A stretch of 64,000 nt of DNA from assembly GCA_029781975.1 (NCBI GenBank), contig JAKOVQ010000053.1, forward strand, positions 124,001 through 188,000, read 5' to 3'. The position numbers and the translations under genes were made by a program. Shown here in pieces: positions 56,605-64,000 of the stretch (within the stretch, counting starts at the first letter, position 1; every line of letters starts with the position of its first letter). This stretch comes from Acidobacteriota bacterium. GTDB taxonomy: Bacteria; Acidobacteriota; Thermoanaerobaculia; UBA5066. The notes under the pieces were generated by a model. It was not told the origin of the DNA. It did not search any database and saw nothing but the letters and a program-made list of their open reading frames with translations.

Positions 56605-59600
56605 GGGGCGCCGGGGCCCGCCTCCTCGCCGCGGCGGTCGCCCTCCTCGTGGGAGCGGCCCCCGCACGGGCCGCGGCTCCGCCCGGGCTCCCCGCCGCTC
56701 CGCCCCGCACGGTGACGCTCGACCCCTTCGCCGACGTGGCGGCGTGGAAGGCGGTGCCGGCGGACGGGGTGAGCCTCGCGCTCTCGCGCGTCGAGGGACC
56801 GAAAGGGGGCGCGCTGAGGATGGCGTTCGACTTCCACGGCCGCGGCGGCTGGGCCGCGGCGCGCCGCCCGCTGCCGCTGACGCTCCCCGAGCGCTGGGAG
56901 CTGAGGTTCCGGCTCGAGGGGTCGTCCCCCCCGAACGACCTCGAGGTGAAGCTCGTCGACCCCTCGGGCGAGAACGTCTGGTGGGTGAAGAGGAGGGACG
57001 TCTCGTTCCCTGCGACGTGGCAGGAGGTCCGGCTGAAGCAGCGGCAGTTCTCCTTCGCCTGGGGACCCGCCGCCGGGGGAGCCCCGAAGGAGGTCGGCTT
57101 CCTCGAATTCGCCGTGACCGCGGGGGCGGGAGGGGCGGGGTGGATCGCCGTCTCCGACGTGGTCCTCGTGGAGCCGCCGCCGCCCGCGCCGCCGCTCCCC
57201 CCGGCGGCGACCGCGACGACGTCCGCGCCGGGGCACGAGGCCTCGCGGGCGCTCGACGGCGACCCGGCGACCGAGTGGCTCGCCGGGCCGGCCGGCGGAG
57301 CCGGGGGCGAGGGGGCGCCGGTCTCCTGGACCGCGGACCTCGGCTCCCTTCGCGAGATGGGCGGGCTCGTCGTCCGCTGGGGCGCGGGCTTCGCCCGGAG
57401 CTACGCGGTCGACCTCTCCGACGACGGGACCCAGTGGAGGACGGTCCGCGAGGTGACCGCGGGGAACGGCGGACGCGACGACCTCTACCTCCCCGAGAGC
57501 GAGGCGCGCTTCGTGAGGCTCCGGCTCCTCGAGAAGGGAGGCGCGGGACCATACGCGCTTCGGGAAGTGACGGCGATGCCGCTGGCGTACGGCGCGTCTC
57601 CCGCCGCCTTCTTCGAGGCGGTGGCACGGGAGGCGCCGCGCGGCTCGTATCCCCGCTGGCTCGCGAAGGAGCAGGCGTACTGGACCGTCGTCGGCGTCGA
57701 CGGCGACCGCGAGGAGGGGCTCCTCTCGGAGGACGGCGCCCTCGAGACGGGGGCCGGGGCCTTCTCCCTCGAGCCGTTCCTCCTCGACGGCGACCGCCTC
57801 GACCGCCGCGACCGCCGCGACCGCCTCGTCACCTGGAACGACGTGAAGGCGGAGCAGAGCCTCGCGGACGGCGACCTCCCGATCCCGTCCGTGACGTGGC
57901 GCGCGGGCGACCTGACGCTGACGACGACCGCCGTCGCTACCGGCGCGCCGGGCGCCTCGGCGCTCGTGGCCCGCTACCGCCTCGAGAGCACGGCGCTGCA
58001 CGCGCGCCACGTCCGGCTCTTCGTCGCCGTCCGCCCCTTCCAGGTGAACCCGCCGTGGCAGTTCCTCGGGACGGCGGGGGGGCCGGCCCCGATCCGCTCG
58101 CTCGCGTGGGACGGGCGGCGGCTCGCCGTGAACGGGGACCGCCTCGTCGTCCCGCTGACGGCGCCGGCGGCGTTCGGGGCCGCGCCGTTCGACGGAGGCG
58201 ACGTGACGGAGTTCCTCCGCCGCGGCGCGCCGCCGCCCGCGACGGACGTGACGGACCCGTTCGGCTACGCGTCCGGAGCCTTCGCGTTCGACGTCGACGT
58301 GGCGCCGGGGAAGCCCTCCGACGTCGTCGTGGCGGTCCCGTTCGCCGGCGAGAAGGCGCCGCCGTTTCTCGACGAGGCCCTCGGGGCCTCCGCTCTCGCC
58401 GAGCGGGTCCTCGACGCCGAGCGGCGTGCCTGGCGCGGGGAGGTCGACCGGGTCGGCTTCGTCGCCCCTCCCGCCGCCAGGCGGTTCGTCGAGGTCCTCA
58501 GGTCGCAGATTGCCTACATCCTCGTCAACCGGGACGGGCCCGCCATCCAGCCCGGCTCCCGCTCGTACGCGCGCTCCTGGATCCGCGACGGGTCGCTCAC
58601 CTCGGAGGCGCTCCTGAGGACCGGGCACGCCGGCGCGGCGAAGGCGTTCCTGGAGTGGTACGCGCCCTACCAGGCCCGCGACGGCCGCGTCCCCTGCTGC
58701 GTCGACCGGCGCGGCGCCGACCCCGTCCCGGAGAACGACAGCCACGGGGAGCTCCTCTTCCTGATTGGCGAGACGGTCCGGTACACGGGCGACCGCGCTC
58801 TCGCCGAGCGGATGTGGCCCCACGTGACGGGGGCGGTCGCCGCGATCGACCGGCTGAGGAAGGAGCGGCGGACGCCCGAGTACGCCTCGGGGGCGAAGCG
58901 CGTCTTCTACGGTCTCCTCCCCGAGTCGATCAGCCACGAGGGGTACTCGGCCAAGCCGATGCACTCCTACTGGGACGACTTCTTCGCCCTCCGCGGGCTG
59001 AAGGACGCCGTGGCGCTCGCGCGCTTCCTCGGGCGGGAGGAGGAGGCCGCGCGCTTCGCGGCGATCCGCGACGAGTTCTCCAGGGACCTCGAGGCCTCGA
59101 TCCGCCTCGCCATCTCCGCGCACCGGATCGACTTCATCCCCGGCTGCGCCGAGCTGGGGGACTTCGACGCGACGTCGACCACCGCCGCCCTCGCGCCGGG
59201 CGGGGAGCTGGCGAGGCTCCCGCGCGCCGAGCTCCTCCGGACGTTCGAGCGGTACTGGGAGAACGTCGAAAAGCGGGCGGCGGGGGAAGGGGAGGCGTAC
59301 ACGCCGTACGAGCTCCGGGCCGTCGGCGCGTTCGTCCGCCTCGGCTGGCGCTCCCGCGCGCTCGAGCTCCTCGACGGCTTCTTCCGCGACCTCAGGCCCG
59401 CGGCGTGGAACCAGTGGGGCGAGGTGGTCTGGCGCGACCCGCGCGCGCCGAAGTTCGTCGGCGACATCCCCCACACCTGGGTCGGCTCCGACTACGTCCG
59501 GTCGTTCCTCGACCTCGTCGCCTACGAGCGCGAGGACGACGGGACGCTCGTGGTCGGGGCCGGGGTCCCCGCGGCCTGGGGTCTCGCGGAGGGGGGCTTC

Positions 59601-59843
59601 GCCGTCCGGGGCCTGCGGACCCCGTGGGGAGCCTTGACGGCCTCCTGGAGCGCGGGGCCGGTGGCCGGGAGCGTGACCGTCCGCGTGTCGGGCCTCTCGA
59701 CCGTCCCGCCGGGCGGCCTCGCCGTCCGCTCCCCGTTCGACGCCCCGGCCCGGGCCGCGCTCGACGGGCGGGACGTCTCCCTCACGCCCGCGGGCGAGCT
59801 CCTCGTCCGCTCCCTTCCCGCCGAGGTGGTGTTCCGGCCATGA
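56601..59843 (+). CDS. Secreted discoidin plus six-hairpin glycosidase-like protein
   Basis: 1,080 residues. Signal peptide (MRGAGARLLAAAVALLVGAA, then PARAAA). Residues about 35-190 are a jelly-roll carbohydrate-binding-like domain, about 200-330 an F5/8-type (discoidin) domain (HEASRALDGDPATEWLAG, VDLSDDGTQWRTVREV), then a beta-sandwich and an (alpha/alpha)6 domain around 620-1000 with RSYARSWIRDGSLTSEALLR, PCCVDRRGADPVPENDSHGE and MHSYWDDFFALRGLKDAVAL. This plan resembles clan GH-L-like and other six-hairpin glycosidases, but I cannot assign a GH family. Context suggests it acts on oligosaccharides in the periplasm. ATG 56601 overlaps the permease stop. Confidence 0.8.
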   Translation: MRGAGARLLAAAVALLVGAAPARAAAPPGLPAAPPRTVTLDPFADVAAWKAVPADGVSLALSRVEGPKGGALRMAFDFHGRGGWAAARRPLPLTLPERWELRFRLEGSSPPNDLEVKLVDPSGENVWWVKRRDVSFPATWQEVRLKQRQFSFAWGPAAGGAPKEVGFLEFAVTAGAGGAGWIAVSDVVLVEPPPPAPPLPPAATATTSAPGHEASRALDGDPATEWLAGPAGGAGGEGAPVSWTADLGSLREMGGLVVRWGAGFARSYAVDLSDDGTQWRTVREVTAGNGGRDDLYLPESEARFVRLRLLEKGGAGPYALREVTAMPLAYGASPAAFFEAVAREAPRGSYPRWLAKEQAYWTVVGVDGDREEGLLSEDGALETGAGAFSLEPFLLDGDRLDRRDRRDRLVTWNDVKAEQSLADGDLPIPSVTWRAGDLTLTTTAVATGAPGASALVARYRLESTALHARHVRLFVAVRPFQVNPPWQFLGTAGGPAPIRSLAWDGRRLAVNGDRLVVPLTAPAAFGAAPFDGGDVTEFLRRGAPPPATDVTDPFGYASGAFAFDVDVAPGKPSDVVVAVPFAGEKAPPFLDEALGASALAERVLDAERRAWRGEVDRVGFVAPPAARRFVEVLRSQIAYILVNRDGPAIQPGSRSYARSWIRDGSLTSEALLRTGHAGAAKAFLEWYAPYQARDGRVPCCVDRRGADPVPENDSHGELLFLIGETVRYTGDRALAERMWPHVTGAVAAIDRLRKERRTPEYASGAKRVFYGLLPESISHEGYSAKPMHSYWDDFFALRGLKDAVALARFLGREEEAARFAAIRDEFSRDLEASIRLAISAHRIDFIPGCAELGDFDATSTTAALAPGGELARLPRAELLRTFERYWENVEKRAAGEGEAYTPYELRAVGAFVRLGWRSRALELLDGFFRDLRPAAWNQWGEVVWRDPRAPKFVGDIPHTWVGSDYVRSFLDLVAYEREDDGTLVVGAGVPAAWGLAEGGFAVRGLRTPWGALTASWSAGPVAGSVTVRVSGLSTVPPGGLAVRSPFDAPARAALDGRDVSLTPAGELLVRSLPAEVVFRP

Positions 59844-59893
59844 CGACACCCCCGCCCCCCTACCGTTCCGCCGAGATCTCTCGGGAGGAGACG

Positions 59894-62296
59894 ATGACCC
59901 ACGACAGGACGACGCCCGGCCCCGTCGAGGCGGCGAATCGCTACGGACGCTTCTCCGGCGACGGCACCGAGTACGTCGTGACCGATCCCCACCCGCCGCG
60001 GCCCTGGATCAACGTGATCGCCAACGCGCGCGCCGGGCTCACGGTGAGCCAGACCGGGAGCGGCTTCACCTGGGTCGACAACTCGCAGCTGGCGGTCGTG
60101 ACCCGCTGGCAGCAGGAGCTGGCGCGGGACTCCTCGGGCCGCTTCCTCTACCTGCGCGACGGGGAGACGGGCGAGGTCTGGTCGGCCGCTCCGGCCCCCT
60201 GCTTCCCCGCGTACGACGCCTACGCCTGCCGCCACGGCCTCGGCTACACGACGTTCGAGACCGAGAAGGACGGGATCGCCGTCACGTGGACCCTCTTCTG
60301 CGACGCCGACGCCGCCGCCGAGCTCTGGAGGCTCCGGGTCGTCAACCTCGGCACGGCGGCACGGAGGCTCGAGCTGACCGGCTTCGTCGAGTGGAACTGC
60401 GGCGTCACACCGTCGCCCCGCCGCGAGTTCGGGAAGCTCTTCCTCGAGACCCGTCACGACCCCGCGTCCGGCGCGGTCCTCGCCCGGAACCACATGTGGG
60501 AGGTCGGCTCGCCCCGCTGGGGGCACTGGAACACGCCGTTCCCCTACGTCAGCGCGTTCGGCGCCACGGAGCGCCTCGCCGCGGCCGAGGGGGACAAGGG
60601 GGCCTTCCTCGGGCGCGGGGGCGACTTCCGCTCCCCCGGGTGGCTCTCGCGTCCTTCCGCGTCGGGGACGTTCGGCCGCCACCACGACCCGGTCGCCGCG
60701 CTCCGCGTCGACGTGGGGCTCGCCGCCGGCGAGGCGAAGGACCTCGGGTTCGTCCTGGCGACGGGCGGCTCGGAGGACGAGGCCCGCTCCCTCCTCGCGC
60801 GGTTCGGTACGCCGCGGGCCCTCGACGCCTCCCTGGCGGCGGCGAAGGGGGCGTGGCGCGACCGGCTCGCCGCGCACCGCGTCGTCACCCCCGACCCCGT
60901 CCTCGACGCCTTCGTCAACGACTGGGTCCGCTACCAGGCGATCTCCGCGCGGCTGTGGGGCCGCTGCGGCTACTACCAGCAGAGCGGTGCGTTCGGCTTC
61001 CGCGACCAGCTCCAGGACTCCCAGGTCTGGCTGACGGTCGACCCGCCCCGCTGCCGCGAGCAGATCGCGCTCCACGCGGAGCACCAGTTCGCCGACGGGT
61101 CGGTCTACCACTGGTGGCACCCCCTCTCCGAGCAGGGGCACGTCACCCGGATGACCGACGACCTCCTCTGGCTCGCCTTCGTGGCCGCGAGCTACGTGAA
61201 GGAGACGGGCGACCTCTCGCTCCTCGAGGACCGCTCCCCCTTCCTCGACGAGAAGGAGCCGGCGCCGCTCGCCGAGCACGTCCGGCGCGCCTTCGAGCGC
61301 GCCTTCTCGCGGACGAGCCCCCGCGGCCTGCCGTACATCGGCGCGGGCGACTGGAACGACGGCCTCTCGGCGGTGGGGCTCGAGGAGAAGGGGGAGTCGG
61401 TCTGGCTCGGCCACTTCCTCGCCGGGCTCCTGGCCGACTGGGAGGTCCTCTGGCGCCGCGCGGGGGAGCCGGCGCGGGCCGACGACTACGCTCGGCGAAG
61501 GTCCGCCCTCGTGGCGGCCCTGAACGAGCACGCCTGGGACGGCGAGTGGTACTGGCGGGCGTCGCGCGACGACGGGACGCTCCTGGGGAGCCGGCGCTGT
61601 CGCGACGGGAAGATCTACCTGAACGCGCAGACCTGGGCGCTCCTGAACGACGTCGCGCCGCCGGACCGCGCGGCCCTCGCCTGGGGAGCCGTCCGGCGCC
61701 ACCTCGTCGGCGAGGTCGGCGCGCTCCTCCTCTCGCCGGCCTACCGCGAGCCGGTGCAGGAGATCGGCTACATCACGCGCTACGCGCCGGGCCTGAGGGA
61801 AAACGGCGGCGTCTACACCCATGCTGCGACGTGGGCCATCGCGGCGGCGGCGAAGATGAGGGACGCCGAGGCGGTCGGCCTCCTCCTCGACGCCATGAAC
61901 CCGGCCCGCAAGGACCCCGACCGCTACTGGGCCGAGCCGTACGTCCTCCCCGGGAACGTAGACGGCCCCGACTCGCCCCTCCACGGCCGGGGCGGCTGGA
62001 CGTGGTACACGGGCTCCGCGCAGTGGCTCCACCGGGTCGTCTCCGAGCGGGTCCTCGGCGTCAGGCCCGAGTGGGACGGCATCCGCTTCGAGCCCTGCCT
62101 CCCTCCCTCCTGGAGCGGCGCCCGGATGACGCGCCCCTGGCGCGGGACGACGCTCGACGTCACCGTCGTCCGCGCGGACGACCTCCCCGCGGGGAGGGAC
62201 GTCGCGCTGGAGGTCGACGGCAGCGCGTATCCGGGGACGGTCCTCTCGCCCCGGGCGGCGGGGGCGCGCGTAACGGTGAGGGTGAAGGTCCGGTAG
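59894..62296 (+). CDS. GH94 family disaccharide/oligosaccharide phosphorylase
   Basis: 800 residues, cytoplasmic (no signal). Inverting phosphorylase that converts an imported beta-glucoside plus phosphate to alpha-glucose 1-phosphate. Family marks: NRYGRFSGDGTEYVVTDPHP, PRPWINVIAN, YACRHGLGYTTFE, the general-acid region GAGDWNDGLS (D489 in WND, at the position of Asp490 of cellobiose phosphorylase), QTWALLNDV, and HAATWAIAAAAKM near the phosphate site. The length fits cellobiose or cellobionic-acid phosphorylases rather than the longer 1,2-beta-oligoglucan phosphorylases, but the N-terminal YLRDGETGEVWS pattern also recalls cyclic-glucan synthase GH94 domains, so the linkage is unresolved. 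ATG 59894 with GGGAGGAG upstream is preferred over ATG 59840. Confidence 0.88.
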   Translation: MTHDRTTPGPVEAANRYGRFSGDGTEYVVTDPHPPRPWINVIANARAGLTVSQTGSGFTWVDNSQLAVVTRWQQELARDSSGRFLYLRDGETGEVWSAAPAPCFPAYDAYACRHGLGYTTFETEKDGIAVTWTLFCDADAAAELWRLRVVNLGTAARRLELTGFVEWNCGVTPSPRREFGKLFLETRHDPASGAVLARNHMWEVGSPRWGHWNTPFPYVSAFGATERLAAAEGDKGAFLGRGGDFRSPGWLSRPSASGTFGRHHDPVAALRVDVGLAAGEAKDLGFVLATGGSEDEARSLLARFGTPRALDASLAAAKGAWRDRLAAHRVVTPDPVLDAFVNDWVRYQAISARLWGRCGYYQQSGAFGFRDQLQDSQVWLTVDPPRCREQIALHAEHQFADGSVYHWWHPLSEQGHVTRMTDDLLWLAFVAASYVKETGDLSLLEDRSPFLDEKEPAPLAEHVRRAFERAFSRTSPRGLPYIGAGDWNDGLSAVGLEEKGESVWLGHFLAGLLADWEVLWRRAGEPARADDYARRRSALVAALNEHAWDGEWYWRASRDDGTLLGSRRCRDGKIYLNAQTWALLNDVAPPDRAALAWGAVRRHLVGEVGALLLSPAYREPVQEIGYITRYAPGLRENGGVYTHAATWAIAAAAKMRDAEAVGLLLDAMNPARKDPDRYWAEPYVLPGNVDGPDSPLHGRGGWTWYTGSAQWLHRVVSERVLGVRPEWDGIRFEPCLPPSWSGARMTRPWRGTTLDVTVVRADDLPAGRDVALEVDGSAYPGTVLSPRAAGARVTVRVKVR

Positions 62297-62322
62297 CCCG
62301 CGGGCCCGCCGCGGGCTACCGG
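62290..62322. terminator. Perfect 14-bp hairpin ending the glucan operon
   Basis: CCGGTAGCCCGCGG (62290-62303) and CCGCGGGCTACCGG (62309-62322) pair perfectly around a 5-base loop. The hairpin contains the GH94 stop codon and sits 8 bases from the stop of the convergent prpE-like gene, so it may end both transcripts. No T-tract. Confidence 0.6.
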
Positions 62323-62329
62323 CTCCCCG

Positions 62330-64000
62330 TCATCCCGCCTTCGGGTAGCCGAGGTCCTTCAGCGCGTCCGCGATCTCGCCCAGGATCGCGGGGTCGTCGA
62401 TGGTCGCCGGCGGCGAGTACGGCTGCCCGTCGGCGATCTTCTTGATCGTCCCGCGGAGGATCTTCCCGGACCGGGTCTTCGGGAGCCGCTTGACGACGAC
62501 CGCGATCTTGAACGCCGCGACGGCGCCGATCGTGTCTCTCACCTTCTGGGTCAGCTCGGCGACGATCTCCGCGTGCGGGCGGTTCACGCCCGCCTTGGTC
62601 ACGACGAACCCGACCGGGATCTCGCCCTTCAGCTCGTCGTGGACGCCGACGACGGCGCACTCGGCGACGTCCGGGTGCGAGGCGAGGACCTCCTCCATGC
62701 CGCCGGTGGAGAGGCGATGCCCCGCGACGTTGATGATGTCGTCCACGCGGCTCATGATGTAGAGGTAGTCGTCCTCGTCCTGGTAGCCGGCGTCCGCCGT
62801 CAGGTAGTGCCCCGGGTGCGCCGCGAGGTAGGCCTTCTCGTACGCCTCGTCCTTCTGCCAGAGGGTCGGCAGGCACCCCGGCGGGAGCGGCAGCTTGACG
62901 ACGATCGTCCCGATCTCGCCCCGCGGGCGCTCCTTCTGGTCGGCCCCCAGGATCCTCACGTCGTAGCCCGGGACCGCCTTGGTCGGGGAGCCCGGCTTCA
63001 CCGGGAGCATCCCGAGGCCGACGCAGTTCGCGGCGATCGGCCAGCCGGTCTCGGTCTGCCACCAGTGGTCGATCACGGGGACGCCGAGGTTGCGCTCGGC
63101 CCAGTGGAGCGTGTCGGGGTCGCAGCGCTCCCCGGCGAGGAAGAGGGTCCGGAAGCGCGAGAGGTCGTACTTCGCGATGTGGCTGCCCGTGGGGTCGTCC
63201 CGCTTGATCGCGCGGAACGCCGTCGGCGCGGTGAAGAGGACGTTCACGCCGTGCTGAGACGCCACGCGCCAGAACGCTCCCGGGTCGGGGGTGCCGACGG
63301 GCTTCCCCTCGTAGAGGATCGTCGTGCACCCCTTCAGGAGCGGCCCGTAGACGATGTACGAGTGGCCGACGACCCAGCCGATGTCCGAGGCGGCCCAGTA
63401 GACCTCGCCGGCGCCGACGCCGTACACGTTCTCCATGCTCCACTTGAGGGCCACCGCGTGGCCGCCGTTGTCGCGCACGACCCCCTTCGGGATGCCGGTC
63501 GTCCCGGACGTGTAGAGGATGTAGAGGGGGTCCGTCGCGGCGACGGGGACGCACTCGGCGGGCTCGGCCCCCGCGAGGAACTCGCCCCACTCGAGGTCGC
63601 GGCCCGGGACGAGCTCCGCCAGGAGCTGCGGGCGCTGGAGGACGACGCACCGCTCCGGCTTGTGGCGCGACATCTCGATCGCCTGGTCGAGCATCGGCTT
63701 GTAGGCGATGGTCCGCCCCGGCTCGATGCCGCAGGAGGCGAGGAGCATCACCTTCGGCCTGGCGTCGTCGATCCGCGTCGCCAGCTCCTTCGGCGCGAAG
63801 CCGCCGAAGACGACCGAGTGGATCGCCCCGAGCCGCGCGCACGCGAGCATGGCGATGACCGCCTCGGGCACCATCGGCATGTAGAGGATGACCCGGTCCC
63901 CCTTCTCGACGCCGATGCGGCGGAGGGCCCCGGCGCAGAGCGCCACCTCGTCCCTCAGCTCGGCGTAGGTGAAGGTGCGGAGAGTGCCCGTCACCGGGCT
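62330..64000 (-). CDS. prpE: Propionyl-CoA synthetase-like acyl-CoA ligase, 5' truncated
   Basis: AMP-forming ligase that activates propionate (or another short acid) to its CoA thioester. At least 556 residues are visible; the frame runs off the window, and the N-terminal ACS_N region is missing. P-loop LYTSGTTGIPKG, the PrpE-like ASDIGWVVGHSYIVYGPLL, adenylate motif WWQTETGWPIAA, hinge SRVDDIINVAGHRLSTG, and the catalytic lysine in TRSGKILRGTI. The GWVVGHSYIVYGP and EGKPVGTPDP pattern favours PrpE/ACSS3 over acetyl-CoA synthetase. Confidence 0.9.
   Translation of the reverse strand, partial: SPVTGTLRTFTYAELRDEVALCAGALRRIGVEKGDRVILYMPMVPEAVIAMLACARLGAIHSVVFGGFAPKELATRIDDARPKVMLLASCGIEPGRTIAYKPMLDQAIEMSRHKPERCVVLQRPQLLAELVPGRDLEWGEFLAGAEPAECVPVAATDPLYILYTSGTTGIPKGVVRDNGGHAVALKWSMENVYGVGAGEVYWAASDIGWVVGHSYIVYGPLLKGCTTILYEGKPVGTPDPGAFWRVASQHGVNVLFTAPTAFRAIKRDDPTGSHIAKYDLSRFRTLFLAGERCDPDTLHWAERNLGVPVIDHWWQTETGWPIAANCVGLGMLPVKPGSPTKAVPGYDVRILGADQKERPRGEIGTIVVKLPLPPGCLPTLWQKDEAYEKAYLAAHPGHYLTADAGYQDEDDYLYIMSRVDDIINVAGHRLSTGGMEEVLASHPDVAECAVVGVHDELKGEIPVGFVVTKAGVNRPHAEIVAELTQKVRDTIGAVAAFKIAVVVKRLPKTRSGKILRGTIKKIADGQPYSPPATIDDPAILGEIADALKDLGYPKAG

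Noticed and set aside
57790-57830. Short DRRDR-type tandem repeat in the discoidin protein, considered as a microsatellite
   Set aside because: Only two to three imperfect units in frame; it is within a normal coding region and too short to support as a repeat element.
56744-62296. A single 1,850-codon frame that could suggest a fusion with the GH94 protein
   Set aside because: The first 1,000 codons are a shadow of the discoidin protein in another frame. GH94 begins at ATG 59894 with a strong GGGAGGAG, and its length then matches the family.

Overview
The window is a 64 kb piece of very GC-rich bacterial chromosome carrying about 36 protein genes, one tRNA and no rRNA, phage, IS element or CRISPR array. 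The organism is diderm and makes LPS: it has bamA, skp, lpxD, fabZ, lpxA, a Lol-type exporter and an Oar-like TonB-dependent receptor. It also carries a ClpC-type AAA+ chaperone, a second EF-G-like GTPase, a PknB-type kinase with a Pro-rich linker, and very large TPR and propeller proteins. This mix best fits an Acidobacteriota lineage (Thermoanaerobaculia-like). That is inference; no phylogenetic marker was tested.

Layout. 1-1929: threonine aldolase (cut by the window start), then ridA and hpt facing it. 1955-3607: a helical protein I do not recognise. 3852-16361: a long forward block of lysS, a Lol-type permease and ATPase, clpC, bamA, skp, lpxD, fabZ, lpxA and a glycosyltransferase, i.e. 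envelope biogenesis. 16319-19477 (minus): a second glycosyltransferase and an EF-G-like factor. 19662-24456: a Ser/Thr kinase and a gamma-glutamyltransferase. 24499-24575: tRNA-Pro(CGG). 24654-31342: enoyl-CoA hydratase, an ECF sigma factor with its membrane partner, lexA, a papain-like peptidase, an M61 peptidase and an EfpL-type EF-P.

31390-46880 (minus) holds five genes joined by 1-4 nt overlaps: a propeller protein, a VIT/vWA protein, a 2,582-residue repeat protein, an unrecognised secreted protein, and a fusion of a penicillin-binding transpeptidase with a SpoIID-like domain. I consider this the best candidate for an undescribed envelope system.

48003-62296 reads as one operon under a palindromic LacI-type operator: LacI regulator, TonB-dependent receptor, GH144-like lipoprotein, sugar-binding lipoprotein, two ABC permeases (no ATPase), a discoidin/six-hairpin protein and a GH94 phosphorylase. 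Together these would break down a beta-glucan (beta-1,2-glucan is the leading guess) outside and in the periplasm, import the oligosaccharides, and cleave them by phosphorolysis. The window ends inside a propionyl-CoA synthetase-like gene on the minus strand.

Other items worth attention are a short GC-rich hairpin found in two intergenic regions with a compensatory base change, five TE(I/L) motifs in the kinase linker, apparent CTG start codons, and an AT-rich lexA control region.
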